NCBI GenBank assembly: GCA_024742475.1 | Contig: JANSYI010000009.1 | Coordinates: forward strand, 186,001-250,000 | Direction of reading: 5' to 3' | DNA length: 64,000 nucleotides | DNA from: a bacterium | GTDB lineage: Bacteria > Myxococcota_A > Polyangia > Nannocystales > Nannocystaceae | Shown: positions 9,313-18,232 of the stretch, one piece after another | How positions within the stretch are numbered: the first letter of the stretch is position 1 | Layout of the letters: every line of letters starts with the position of its first letter | Made by a program: the position numbers and the translations under genes | Notes under the pieces: model-generated | Told to the model about the DNA's origin: nothing | The model's database searches: none | The model's input: only the letters and a program-made list of their open reading frames with translations

Positions 9313-11344
9313 TGTCGGCGAGCAGGGCCAGCGCGATCACGGCGCTGCCCAGCGTTCCCAGCACCTGCAGCGGCGGAAAGGCGCTGAAGCCGTTGACGGC
9401 CAGGCCAGCCACCAACACGCCCGAGGTGACGACCAGGGCCAGCCCGCGGGTCGCCACCGCCTCCTGTGCCGCCGAGGCGGGGTCTTGCCCCTGGTCGCGC
9501 GCTCGCACGAACCCCGCCAAGACGTGCAGCGTATCGTCGACGGCGATGCCCAGCGCCACCGCCAGGATCACCGCGCCGATCGGGTCGAGCTCGAGCGAGA
9601 CCATGCCGACGACCGCGTAGCCGAGCAGCAGCGGCAGTACGTTGGGCAGCACGCTCCGCAGGGCCAGCCCGGCGCTTCGCAGCAGCCCCGCGATGAGCAG
9701 TGTGACGACGACCAGCACGCCCAGAAGACTCACCCGCAGCGCGTCGGTGATGCGGTTCACCCCGCGATACGCGACCGACGCGGTGCCCGTGGTGCGTGCC
9801 CGCAGGCCCAGTCCCCCCAGCGCGTCGTCGGCCCGAGACTCGAGCTCCGCAAAGGCCCGCCCCCCGACGTCGGGCACGTGCACCGTCAGCCGCGCAAACC
9901 GGCCCTGCGGGGGCGCAACCCGTACGGCACGCACCGACGGCAGGGCACGCAGCGCCTGCGCAGCCGGGGCCAGCGCGTCGTCGGTCCACCCGTCCTCGGC
10001 CTCGAGCTCCACCTCGAGCGTCAGCGTGCCTCCGAGGGCATCGTCGAGGTGCGACGCAGCCTGCCGGACCGGATGCTCGGGCCGTAGCAGGGCGCCGAGG
10101 TGGTTGTCGACGACGACGGACTGCGCGGCGGGGATGCTGCCGACGCTCAGCCCGACGGCGACCGCGAGCACCCAGGTAGGGCGGCGCGTACACGCGCGAG
10201 CGATCCGGCGCAGGCGGGCGGACCCGGCCGGCGCGCCCGCACCGACGTCGAGGCGCCCGAGGACGACGGGCAGCAGCGTGAGCACGACCGCGTAGCCGCC
10301 GAGCACCCCGAACGCGGCCCACAGCCCGAACGCGCGCAGCAGCGGGAGCTCAGCGGTCACCATCGACGCGAAGCCGAGCGCCGTCGTCAGCGACGTGAGC
10401 AGGCACGCGAACCCGACGTCGGCGAAGGCCTCCTCCAAGACGGCGCGATCGGTCGAGGCTCGGGCCGACGCGGCCGCGACCGCACGCACCCGGAAGACGA
10501 CGTGGACCGTGTCGGCGACCGCGATGATCGGGAGCAGCGTGAACAGAGCCTGGGTCAGCAGGCCGACGGCGGTGCCCGTGGCGCCCATCGTGCCCGCGAG
10601 CAGCAGTGGCGGCAGGCCTGCGCCGAGCGCTGCCACGAGGGCGACCTGGAGGCGCCGGGTCGCCAGCCAGAGCCCGGCCACCGCGATGAGCAGCGCCAAG
10701 GGGCCGAGCACGGCCTGGTCGCGGAGCGTCAGCGCGAAGAAGGCGGCCCGGATTGCGGGTACGCCCGCCAGCGAGAACGAGGTGCCTGCGGGCGGGTCGG
10801 GAAGGGCCGCGCGCACCTCTCCCACCGCCTCGATTGCGGCGGCGAGGTCGTCGGTACTCTCGCGCAGCGTCACCGACACGACGGCGCTGCGGTGATCGGC
10901 GGACAGTAGCAACGGGACGGCCTCGCTGGCGTCGATCGCCACCCGGGCCAGGCTGCGCTCGGGAACATCCGCTGCGGACCACCGCTGCGCGAGCGTCGTC
11001 TTCGAGCCGGGCGCGGAGATCGAGGCGAGCGACATCGTCGTGTCGACGACCGATGCATCGGCGAGCGCAGCTTCGACCTGGGCGAGCGTGGCCAACCCGT
11101 CCTCGGACAGGATGTCGCGTTCGGAGCGAACGAGCACCGCGACCGAGCGGTCGTCGGGGCCCCAACGCTCGCGAAAGGCGTTCAGCTCGGCCAAGGGCTC
11201 CGCGTCGTCGCCGTAGAAAGCGGCCGACGAGAAGTCGACACGCAGCTGCAGTACGCCGAGCGCGGCCGCGATGAGCAGCGCGACCCAAACGGCCACGGTG
11301 GCGCGCGGGTGATCGAGGACAGCCGCGACGACCCGCGAGATCAT
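9215..11344 (-). CDS. RND/MMPL-family transporter
   Basis: A 709-residue protein with the duplicated RND plan: N-terminal membrane helix (VAVWVALLIAAALGVLQL), a ~170-residue periplasmic loop, five helices, then a second loop and six helices. Conserved helix-4-type segments GLLTQALFTLLPIIAVADTVHVVF and DPIGAVILAVALGIAVDDTLHVLAG are present. Length fits the short MMPL/hopanoid-type transporters of lipids and hydrophobic metabolites rather than tripartite drug pumps. Its location beside the type III polyketide cluster suggests, but does not show, export of that product. The 3' end overlaps the ICMT-like gene by 98 bp. Confidence 0.88.
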   Translation of the reverse strand: MISRVVAAVLDHPRATVAVWVALLIAAALGVLQLRVDFSSAAFYGDDAEPLAELNAFRERWGPDDRSVAVLVRSERDILSEDGLATLAQVEAALADASVVDTTMSLASISAPGSKTTLAQRWSAADVPERSLARVAIDASEAVPLLLSADHRSAVVSVTLRESTDDLAAAIEAVGEVRAALPDPPAGTSFSLAGVPAIRAAFFALTLRDQAVLGPLALLIAVAGLWLATRRLQVALVAALGAGLPPLLLAGTMGATGTAVGLLTQALFTLLPIIAVADTVHVVFRVRAVAAASARASTDRAVLEEAFADVGFACLLTSLTTALGFASMVTAELPLLRAFGLWAAFGVLGGYAVVLTLLPVVLGRLDVGAGAPAGSARLRRIARACTRRPTWVLAVAVGLSVGSIPAAQSVVVDNHLGALLRPEHPVRQAASHLDDALGGTLTLEVELEAEDGWTDDALAPAAQALRALPSVRAVRVAPPQGRFARLTVHVPDVGGRAFAELESRADDALGGLGLRARTTGTASVAYRGVNRITDALRVSLLGVLVVVTLLIAGLLRSAGLALRSVLPNVLPLLLGYAVVGMVSLELDPIGAVILAVALGIAVDDTLHVLAGFVRARDQGQDPASAAQEAVATRGLALVVTSGVLVAGLAVNGFSAFPPLQVLGTLGSAVIALALLADITLLPALLVWPRWPSEAPAPRRGSERRVEVPR

Positions 11345-11353
11345 GCGGCCAAT

Positions 11354-12298
11354 CTACACAATCTCGATCTCGTGCGTGATCGGCTTGCCCCGGCGCGAGA
11401 GTGAGACCTCGATGTTCGACGCGCTGTTGAGCAGCGGCAGCAGTGACAGCGCGTCGTCGATCGAGGCGAGCGGCTTGCCGCCCACGCCGGTGAGCACGTC
11501 CCCGTTGCGAAGGCCGAGCTTGTGTACGAGCGTTCCGCGGCGCACGCCCGCGATCTTGAATCCGCCCCCCGAGGGGAACGCTCGCAGGCCGCCCAGCGAG
11601 GACGGGTTGGCCATGACGTCTTTGATCAGCGAGCGCTCCACCGTGCACCGTTTGCCCGCATCACAGTTCACGCGGTCGGCCATCGGGTCGCTCGTCGCCG
11701 GGGTCTTGGGCGCTCTGGGCTCCTGCTTGGGGGACACCGTGGGTTTGGGCTCGGGCGCGGCGCCAACCCGGATCACGCCGGTCGCGGTGCCACGGCTGTA
11801 GGTCAGCTCGCCGGGCCCGATGGCGGCCACGAGTACGCCGGGCTCGAGCGCATCGCCCACGCTCGCGGCCCAGGTGCCACGCTGCGGATCGTAGAGGGTG
11901 GCCAGAGAGTGCGAGGGGTCGAGCGCCTCCATCGTGGCGAGGACCTGCACCGCAGGGGCGCCGGCCGATGCGACCGCCGGGGGAGGGGACGTCCCCGGCG
12001 GCGCATCGACGGCTGGTGCGGGACAATCGTCGCAAAAAGGGTTGTGTCCAAGGATCGTGGCGACGGCGGCCTCACGGGCACGCTTGCGTCGCATCGCGTC
12101 ATCGTTGGAGACCGGGGCTCGGCGCGGCTCGCCGTCCTCGTCCTCGTCCTCGAGCTGCGCGCCCCGTGCCGCGAACACGTTGGCGGGTTCGACCTCGTAG
12201 ACCGTCGCCATGCTCGCCATGGTGGCGGAGGCAGAGGCGAACAGACCGACGGCGAGCGCGATGCCGCCGAGTCGAGCGAGGGAGAACCACACGCGCAT
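11354..12298 (-). CDS. GspC-like type II secretion protein with PDZ domain
   Basis: A 314-residue protein from ATG 12298: an N-terminal membrane anchor (FSLARLGGIALAVGLFASAS), an acidic linker, then a HR-like beta domain (VQVLATMEALDPSHSLATLY, GDALEPGVLVAAIGPGELTY). A Pro-rich linker follows, and a C-terminal PDZ (VRRGTLVHKLGLRNGDVLTGVGGKPLASIDDAL). This order is that of GspC, the inner-membrane component that contacts the secretin GspD. No other gsp gene is in the window, so it is an orphan copy. It lies nine bases downstream of the RND gene start on the same strand. Confidence 0.8.
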   Translation of the reverse strand: MRVWFSLARLGGIALAVGLFASASATMASMATVYEVEPANVFAARGAQLEDEDEDGEPRRAPVSNDDAMRRKRAREAAVATILGHNPFCDDCPAPAVDAPPGTSPPPAVASAGAPAVQVLATMEALDPSHSLATLYDPQRGTWAASVGDALEPGVLVAAIGPGELTYSRGTATGVIRVGAAPEPKPTVSPKQEPRAPKTPATSDPMADRVNCDAGKRCTVERSLIKDVMANPSSLGGLRAFPSGGGFKIAGVRRGTLVHKLGLRNGDVLTGVGGKPLASIDDALSLLPLLNSASNIEVSLSRRGKPITHEIEIV

Positions 12299-12480
12299 GT
12301 CCCCATTGCCGTGCAGGCGCCGACCCAACGTCGCTTGCCACGTGATCCTGCAGACTTGGCCTCAGGGTGGGGCCGCAGGCTGGACACCGTGTCTTCGGCC
12401 CAGCCCGCCGCAGTGTCGAATCGTCAACAGCGGCGGCGATCCGTTGGCGTTGCAGCCGCCTTGTTGCTAGACCGCCCTCG

Positions 12481-12927
12481 ATGCAGTTCGTGCACGAGAG
12501 CGTGTTCGCGGTCGAGGTCGAGGCCCTGTTCGCGTTCCACGAGCGGCCAGACGCCTTTTCGATCCTGATGCCCCCGTGGGAGACCGTGCGCAACGTGAAG
12601 CCGGCGAGCTCGCTGGAGGTCGGTGCCGTGGCGCGTCTGGAGCAGCGCGTCGGCCCGATCTGGATCGAGATCGTGGCTGAACACGTCGACTACGAGAAGA
12701 ACCGCCTGTTCGTCGACGAGATGCGCAAGGGCCCGTTCGCGGCCTGGCGGCACGAGCATCGCTTCGAGCCGGACCCCGGTGGCAGCCGGCTCATCGACGC
12801 GATCACCTACGAACCTCCCCTGGGGTTTCTGGGGCGGCTCGCGGCGCCGCTGGCCATCGAGCCGCGCCTGCGCAAGATGTTCGAGTATCGCCACCGGGTG
12901 ACGCAAGAGGCGCTCGCAGCAGGCTGA
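12481..12927 (+). CDS. SRPBCC-family (CoxG/cyclase-like) protein
   Basis: A 148-residue protein starting at ATG 12481 (MQFVHESVFAVEVEALFAFHERPDAF). The helix-grip pattern is that of SRPBCC proteins: an opening strand, a helix with FAFHERPDAF, strands with ARLEQRVGPIWIEI, and LIDAITYEPPLGFLGRLAAPLAIEPRLRKMFEYR in the last helix. These resemble the DUF1857-like or cell-division-inhibitor-like group that bind a hydrophobic ligand. Ligand unknown. It stands alone between divergently and codirectionally placed neighbours. Confidence 0.82.
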   Translation: MQFVHESVFAVEVEALFAFHERPDAFSILMPPWETVRNVKPASSLEVGAVARLEQRVGPIWIEIVAEHVDYEKNRLFVDEMRKGPFAAWRHEHRFEPDPGGSRLIDAITYEPPLGFLGRLAAPLAIEPRLRKMFEYRHRVTQEALAAG

Positions 12928-12974
12928 TCGGCTGCTCGCTTGCGGTTCTTCGGCTCGCAGGCCATACCCGCTGC

Positions 12975-13637
12975 ATGCACCGCGTGCTCGCCCTCGTGTT
13001 GGTCCTGTCCGCTTGTGACTCGGGAGCAGCTCCCGACGCCAAGGGGGCCGCCAAGCAGAGCGCCCCCAAAGACGAGGGCTCCAAAGCCGAGGCCCCCAAA
13101 GACGAGGCCAAGCCGCAGCCGGTCGCCGCCGCGCCCAAGGGCGAGGGCCCGGTGCTCGACCACACCGTCAAGGCGATCGACGGCACCGACAAGAGCCTCG
13201 CCGACTTCCGCGGCAAGGCGCTGCTCGTCGTCAACACCGCCTCGCAGTGCGGCTACACGCCGCAGTACGAGGGGCTGCAAGAGCTCTACGCCAAGTACAA
13301 GGATCGAGGCTTCGAGGTGCTCGCGTTCCCGAGCAACGACTTCGGCGCGCAGGAGCCCGGCAGCGAAGACGAGATCGCCAGCTTCGTCGACGACAAGTAC
13401 GGCGTGCAGTTCCCCATGTTCGCCAAGGTCCCCGTCAAGGGGGAGGGCAAGGTGCCGCTGTACACCACGCTCACCGAGCAGACCCCCGAGGGCATCAAGG
13501 GCGAGATCAAGTGGAACTTCACCAAGTTCCTCGTCGACCCCCAAGGCCACGTGATCGCCCGGTTCGAGCCGGGCGTCGACCCGATGGACACCGACCTCAC
13601 GGGCAAGCTCGAGTCGGTCCTGCCCGCGGCGGGCTAG
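12975..13637 (+). CDS. Glutathione peroxidase-family lipoprotein
   Basis: A 220-residue protein. A lipoprotein signal (VLVLSACDSG) and a 40-residue Lys/Ala/Glu-rich tether precede the peroxidase fold. The catalytic motif NTASQCGYTPQY places the peroxidatic residue at Cys92 (Cys, not selenocysteine). FPSNDFGAQEPGS and KWNFTKFLVD supply the remaining active-site Asn/Trp/Asn elements. The family motif FPCNQF has Ser instead of Cys here, and I see no second cysteine in the domain, so it looks like a one-Cys enzyme dependent on an external thiol. Predicted site is the periplasm or outer membrane. Confidence 0.88.
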   Translation: MHRVLALVLVLSACDSGAAPDAKGAAKQSAPKDEGSKAEAPKDEAKPQPVAAAPKGEGPVLDHTVKAIDGTDKSLADFRGKALLVVNTASQCGYTPQYEGLQELYAKYKDRGFEVLAFPSNDFGAQEPGSEDEIASFVDDKYGVQFPMFAKVPVKGEGKVPLYTTLTEQTPEGIKGEIKWNFTKFLVDPQGHVIARFEPGVDPMDTDLTGKLESVLPAAG

Positions 13638-13725
13638 CATCCCTGCAACCGCGGGCGCGCCGTTCCGTCGTATCCTCTGCGGGATCGTGCGGCAGGGGGC
13701 CGCGCGCGCAGAGGATTCGACCATC

Positions 13726-14865
13726 ATGAACCGTATGTACTCGCTGGCCCTCGTGGCCTCGCTCGCGCTCGCCTGTTCCAACAAGCCTCAGTCCGCGGGC
13801 AACCGCGCGTCGGGTCAGAGCCGGCTCATCGAGCAGACCGCCGCCGGCGCGGACATGTGCGACCCCGCGAACCACAAGCGGCCCTTCATCATCGAGTGGG
13901 ACGCCACGGACATGTCCAGCTTCGAGCAGATCGTCAACAACGACATCGTGCTCGTGCGCTACGAGGGCTGCACGCTCACCGTGCTCGACGAGTGCCGCAA
14001 CGAGAGCATTCGCGGCTCGCAGGGGGCCTACCTTCCGCCCGAGTGGACCTCGGGCTCGCTCGAGACCATCGACATCAGCAACGAAGGCGAGCTGTACGCA
14101 AAGCTCCCTCTGGGTAGCGCGTCGCTCGGCGGGCGGGTCAGCGGCGGCGAGAAGTTCCACATGGAGTACTTCGTCGCCGGCACGCGACAGGCCACGCGCG
14201 ACGCGGTCTACACCGAGGACCTGAAGTCCAACCCCGGCTGCGAGGGCGCTACGCACTTCGTGCACTCCTACAACCTCGGCGCGTTCGCCCTGGGCTCGGC
14301 GCAGGAGCTCAACACCGAGGCGGGCGGCAGCGTCTACGGCTTCGGCGCGGGCGGCAGCACGTCGTCCAAGCGAAGCGCCGACAAGAAGGGCGGCGACCTG
14401 GCCACCTGCAAGTCCGACAGCGCCCAGGAAATTCAGGGCTGCAAGGCGCCGATCCGGCTCTCCCTTCGCGAAGTGCGTGAGGGCGAGAACCCCGAGCAGG
14501 CCGCGATGACGCAGCCGGACGACGCCGCGTCGCTCAACGCCGCGGGCAAGGTCGACGCCAAGGTCGAAGCCGAGGCTCAGTCCAAGGCGCTGCTCGAGTC
14601 GGCCATGAAGAAGGTCATCGCCGGCGATGGCAAGGGATGCCTCGCCGACCTCAACGCCCACGACAAGCTCGACCCCACCCGCCCCTCGACCGACCCCAAG
14701 GTGCCCTATGCGCACACGCGCTCGCGCTGCCTCATGCTCGCCGGCCAGTGCGATGCCGGCAAGAAGCTCATGACGGACTACTTCGCGGCGCAGGGGGCGA
14801 TGGACGCCAAGACGATCGATACCGTGGTGAAGGTCGACTACGACAAGATGTGCGGCGGCAAGTAG
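13726..14865 (+). CDS. Lipoprotein of unknown function
   Basis: A 379-residue protein. ATG 13726 gives MNRMYSLALVASLALACSNK, a lipoprotein signal. The body begins with a Cys-containing segment (ADMCDPANHKRPF) and a beta-rich region; residues ~270 onward turn helical (AEAQSKALLESAMKK, then a DKLDPTRPSTDPK segment) like a TPR-type repeat, with paired cysteines near the end. I recognise no catalytic motif. The stop codon is immediately followed by the ATG of the glutathionyl-hydroquinone reductase gene, so they may share a transcript. Confidence 0.68.
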   Translation: MNRMYSLALVASLALACSNKPQSAGNRASGQSRLIEQTAAGADMCDPANHKRPFIIEWDATDMSSFEQIVNNDIVLVRYEGCTLTVLDECRNESIRGSQGAYLPPEWTSGSLETIDISNEGELYAKLPLGSASLGGRVSGGEKFHMEYFVAGTRQATRDAVYTEDLKSNPGCEGATHFVHSYNLGAFALGSAQELNTEAGGSVYGFGAGGSTSSKRSADKKGGDLATCKSDSAQEIQGCKAPIRLSLREVREGENPEQAAMTQPDDAASLNAAGKVDAKVEAEAQSKALLESAMKKVIAGDGKGCLADLNAHDKLDPTRPSTDPKVPYAHTRSRCLMLAGQCDAGKKLMTDYFAAQGAMDAKTIDTVVKVDYDKMCGGK

Positions 14866-15888
14866 ATGGTCGACAGGTCGGCCGAGGAAGAGCAGACGGA
14901 CATCGACGCTCGGCGCGAGCGCGGGGAGTTCGTGCGGGGCGTCAGCGGGTTTCGACACGCGATCGGGGAGGGCGAGTTTCCAGCTCTGCCGAACCGCTAC
15001 CACCTCTTCGTCGCGCTCAACTGCCCCTGGTGCCATCGCGTCACGCTCGCGCGCAGCATGCTCGGCCTGCAGCGCGCGGTGACGATGGACGTGGCGTTTC
15101 CCAATCGCACCGACGAAGACGATCCCGCGGGCCCGGGCCTGTGGCAGTTCGCACCCGACAAACACGCCTCGGCGAGCAGAGCACCCCTGCCCGAGTGCAC
15201 CGCGGAGACGGGGACGGGGCGCGGCGTTCGTCTCGTGACCGAGCTCTATCGGGAGGAGGGCTCCGACGACCGATCGCTTCCCATCCTCTACGACAAGGAG
15301 GCGCAGCGCATCGTCAACAACGAGAGCTCCGAGATCCTCAGGATGCTGGGCGCGGCGGCCGGCGATCTGGGCAGCAGTATCGAGGAGACCGAGCGCCCCG
15401 TGCTCTACCCGCCTGAGCAGACGCTTCGCGAGCAGATCGACGCGCTCAACGAGACGATCTACGTCGCGATCAACAACGGAGCCTACAAGGCTGGGTTCTC
15501 ATCGGACCAGGCGACCTACGAAGAGGCGTTTGCACGGTACTTCGAGACCCTCGAGGTGCTCGATCGACGCCTGGATGACGGGCGGCGCTTCCTCACCGGC
15601 GAGCGCTTCACCGAGGCCGATCTGAGGCTCTTTCCGACCCTGTATCGCCACGACCCCGTCTACTACGTTCGCATGAAGCTCAACGGCGCGCGGATCCTCG
15701 ACTACCCGCACCTTTGGCGCTGGCTCTGCCGCGTCTACGCCCTGCCCGGCGTTCGCGAGGCCGGCTCGCTCCTGCACTGCGTGCAAGGCTACTTCGGTCG
15801 CAGCTGGAACAACGTCGTGCCCCTGGGTCCGCAGCGGCCCATGCCGTATCCCGAAGCGTACGAGCATCCCGAGCTGGCGGGGCGCTGA
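14866..15888 (+). CDS. Glutathionyl-hydroquinone reductase (YqjG/PcpF, GST xi class)
   Basis: A 340-residue protein. The N-terminal thioredoxin-like domain carries NCPWCHR, with the catalytic Cys53 as in xi-class glutathione transferases, which reduce glutathionyl-hydroquinones with glutathione. SLPILYDKEAQRIVNNESSEI is the family's glutathione-binding Glu-Ser region, and the helical C-terminal half has ERFTEADLRLFPTLYRHDPVYY, a family hallmark. Length is slightly above the usual ~320. The ATG abuts the upstream lipoprotein stop codon. Confidence 0.92.
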   Translation: MVDRSAEEEQTDIDARRERGEFVRGVSGFRHAIGEGEFPALPNRYHLFVALNCPWCHRVTLARSMLGLQRAVTMDVAFPNRTDEDDPAGPGLWQFAPDKHASASRAPLPECTAETGTGRGVRLVTELYREEGSDDRSLPILYDKEAQRIVNNESSEILRMLGAAAGDLGSSIEETERPVLYPPEQTLREQIDALNETIYVAINNGAYKAGFSSDQATYEEAFARYFETLEVLDRRLDDGRRFLTGERFTEADLRLFPTLYRHDPVYYVRMKLNGARILDYPHLWRWLCRVYALPGVREAGSLLHCVQGYFGRSWNNVVPLGPQRPMPYPEAYEHPELAGR

Positions 15889-15905
15889 GGTCTCCGGGCG
15901 CGGGC

Positions 15906-16361
15906 TCACAAAATCGAGGGGTGGCAGCCCGCAGCCCACAGCGAGGTGACCTCGTCGAAGCACGGCATCGACGAGTCCGTTGGCGGACCGCCGGCGTTTC
16001 CGTCTGGATCGGAGAGCAGGCGCGCGCCGTAGGCGTCGAGCATCTCGCAGGTGTGCTCCTGCGTCGGTGTCGCGCAGGCGAGCACGCTACGCATCAGGTC
16101 GGCGCACGGCTGTGGGTTGGACTCGTCCTGGATCTGTGCCACGCAGTAAAGGTCAGGGGCGTTGCCATTGGGGTTCTGTGGATCTTCGTACACACCGCAG
16201 CAGCGCAGGGCCTGGTAATAGCGGAGGCATATGTCGTCGTCGCTGTCCGGCTCGTAGCCGTTGGATTCTGGCTCGCAGACGGTGGGCGGTTCCACTGACG
16301 GGGCGCAGGCGGCGAGCAGGACAAGCAGCGCAGCACTCAATGTCTGTTGGCTCGGCCTCAT
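15906..16361 (-). CDS. Cys-rich lipoprotein (tandem copy A)
   Basis: A 151-residue protein with a lipoprotein signal (SAALLVLLAACAPS). The mature part contains about eleven cysteines in a fixed pattern, including DDICLRYYQALRCCGVY and LACATPTQEHTCEM, and ends DEVTSLWAAGCHPSIL. It is a close paralogue of the gene at 16417-16884; the two share long, nearly identical DNA stretches in the 3' half while the 5' parts differ. The cysteine pairing suggests a disulfide-stabilised surface or periplasmic domain. Family and function not recognised. Confidence 0.75.
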   Translation of the reverse strand: MRPSQQTLSAALLVLLAACAPSVEPPTVCEPESNGYEPDSDDDICLRYYQALRCCGVYEDPQNPNGNAPDLYCVAQIQDESNPQPCADLMRSVLACATPTQEHTCEMLDAYGARLLSDPDGNAGGPPTDSSMPCFDEVTSLWAAGCHPSIL

Positions 16362-16416
16362 GCGGACTAGAGCGTAGCACCGAGGGCGCGCTGACTCGGT
16401 GTCAGCGTGACCGGGC

Positions 16417-16884
16417 TCAGAAAATGTCCGGCTGGCAGCCCGCGGCCCACAGCGCGGTGACCTCGTCGAAGCACGGCATCGACGAGTCTGTTGGCGGACC
16501 GCCGGCGTTTCCGTCTGGATCGGAGAGCAGGCCCGCGCCGTAGGCCTCGACCATCTCGCAGGTGTGCTCCTGCGTCGGTGTCGCGCAGGCGAGCACGCTA
16601 CGCATCAGGTCGGCGCACGGCTGTGGCTTGGAGTCGTCCTGGATCTGCACGGCACAGGAGAAAGACGGGTCGTAGCCGTCCGTCATCGTCGAGTCTTTGT
16701 AGACACCGCAGCAGCGCATGGCCTCGTAGTAGCGGACGCAAATGTCGTCGTCGCTGCCCGGCTCGTAGCCTGTGGATTCGGGCTCGCAGACCGTGGGCGG
16801 TTCGTCCGCGGGGTCGCAGGCGGCCGGGATACTGGCAGCGAGGAGCCATATTGCGATAGGTAACGTCGTGTTCTTAGGTGTCAT
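16417..16884 (-). CDS. Cys-rich lipoprotein (tandem copy B)
   Basis: A 155-residue paralogue of the downstream gene. The signal region ends AASIPAACDP (lipobox). Shared landmarks are PPTVCEPES, GYEPGSDDDICVRYYEAMRCCGVY, NAGGPPTDSSMPCFDEVT and LWAAGC. The start overlaps the end of the HELGH metallopeptidase gene by 11 bp, so it is coupled to that gene and the protein may act with, or be processed by, the peptidase. The two copies are separated by only 55 bp and differ mainly in the signal peptide and in the stretch before CAVQIQD. Confidence 0.75.
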   Translation of the reverse strand: MTPKNTTLPIAIWLLAASIPAACDPADEPPTVCEPESTGYEPGSDDDICVRYYEAMRCCGVYKDSTMTDGYDPSFSCAVQIQDDSKPQPCADLMRSVLACATPTQEHTCEMVEAYGAGLLSDPDGNAGGPPTDSSMPCFDEVTALWAAGCQPDIF

Positions 16885-18232
16885 TGTCGATTCCGTTCCA
16901 CCCGGCCCAGTCGATAAAGCTGCTTTGCTTGCACCCAGAGAAGACCGATGTCATGCGTTGCTCGGAACGTGTGTAGTAGTTGCCCTTCGTGAATCCCCCT
17001 CCAAGGCGGATTGTTGAGTAGAGTTTCAAGATGTCAGCCTTCGAAGTCGAACTGCAGCCGGCGTCACTCCAGAAGTCCCAAAGGAATCGCAGCCAGTCGC
17101 CGCTGGTACCTGAGCTGTCCCAGGCCCCGCAAAAATTCTCGAGGTGTCCTCCCGACCCTGAACCACTGCCCTGATTGAAACGCTCGAGGTCGCGCGGGCT
17201 TCCGAACCAAGTGTATTCGCCCTCTTCTCCAGTTCCGCTTCCACCTGCAACTCCTGGGTCGTTTTTGTCATTCCAGGCGGCGGCAGCAACGAAGTGCGCG
17301 AATCCCTCGCGAAATGCGACAGAGTTCCATTCTTTGCTGGTAATCGTGTAGCCATCAGCTACAGAGACGCAGCTCCCGGTTTCTCCATCCTGTTGGTCCT
17401 TGTTGTAGTCTGTGCTGGAAGGTTCGTCTCCGTTTAGTGCTCCCGTATGCGCGCCGTAGTAGAGCGCAACGATGGCGTGCCCAAGTTCGTGACTGATGAT
17501 CGACTTCTGTCGCGAAAGCTGCCCCCCTCCCGTGCAGTTTGCGAGGAGCAAGTAATGTCTGTGCGACGTGATCTGGCCGTTTGAGCGAGATGACCCGCTC
17601 CCTCCGTAGTGGGCTGAGGCGTCATCGTTAGTCGTTGACGTGCACGACTCGTCGAGACCGAGATACGTCGCAGTATAGGAAGACGCCTTGTCCAGTGCTT
17701 GGTCCCACTTCCGAAATGCGAAGTTTGCGGAGAAGAACGCGGTCCATTTTGCCAATCCAGAGCCGATGTTCGTGTAGGTGTAGGTGTTCCCGTTTTGCAT
17801 GTCCTGGTTGGTCCATTGCCAAGTCCAGGTGGAGCCCACGGGAAGTGTGAAGTCGTATGGATCGTCGTGGACGACGAGGATCTGTCCAGCGAGTGAGTAG
17901 GAGTTCGTGTAGAAGGTTACGACGGAGTTCTGGGCCGCAGACACCGAAAAGTCTGCGCAGCCGTCACTGCCGGTGAACTCATAGGTGTTGCCTTGACCAG
18001 GTCGGTAGAGGCCCACTTGGATTCCCGGAATGGCCTTGCTGAGCGTGGAGTCGCCGTTAGGCCAGTAGTCTTCCGTATCCCCCGCGTTCGGGCCGTTTGG
18101 TATCGTCTCTCCAGAGTCAATCGTCCGGATCGAACCTACCGCGCAAATCGTGAAAGCAGCCCTTGCTTCAGTCGCTGTCAGGAGCGTTGCGATGAGTGCA
18201 AGCAGTCCGATGATGGTGCGGGAGCCGCTCAT
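16874..18232 (-). CDS. Secreted HELGH zinc-metallopeptidase-like protein
   Basis: A 452-residue protein with a Sec signal peptide cleaved near ATEARA/AF. A beta domain of ~120 residues resembles a Cna-B/transthyretin-like fold (IPGIQVGLYRPGQGNTYEFTG). The zinc helix is HELGH at 248-252 (IISHELGHAIVALYYG), and a likely third ligand is Glu309 in FREGFAHFVAAA. That gives a gluzincin-like arrangement. The remainder is Ser/Gly/Thr-rich with Trp-rich segments typical of exported proteins. It overlaps the upstream lipoprotein by 4 bp and the downstream Cys-rich lipoprotein by 11 bp. Lower GC and different codon use than flanking genes. Confidence 0.75.
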   Translation of the reverse strand: MSGSRTIIGLLALIATLLTATEARAAFTICAVGSIRTIDSGETIPNGPNAGDTEDYWPNGDSTLSKAIPGIQVGLYRPGQGNTYEFTGSDGCADFSVSAAQNSVVTFYTNSYSLAGQILVVHDDPYDFTLPVGSTWTWQWTNQDMQNGNTYTYTNIGSGLAKWTAFFSANFAFRKWDQALDKASSYTATYLGLDESCTSTTNDDASAHYGGSGSSRSNGQITSHRHYLLLANCTGGGQLSRQKSIISHELGHAIVALYYGAHTGALNGDEPSSTDYNKDQQDGETGSCVSVADGYTITSKEWNSVAFREGFAHFVAAAAWNDKNDPGVAGGSGTGEEGEYTWFGSPRDLERFNQGSGSGSGGHLENFCGAWDSSGTSGDWLRFLWDFWSDAGCSSTSKADILKLYSTIRLGGGFTKGNYYTRSEQRMTSVFSGCKQSSFIDWAGWNGIDNDT

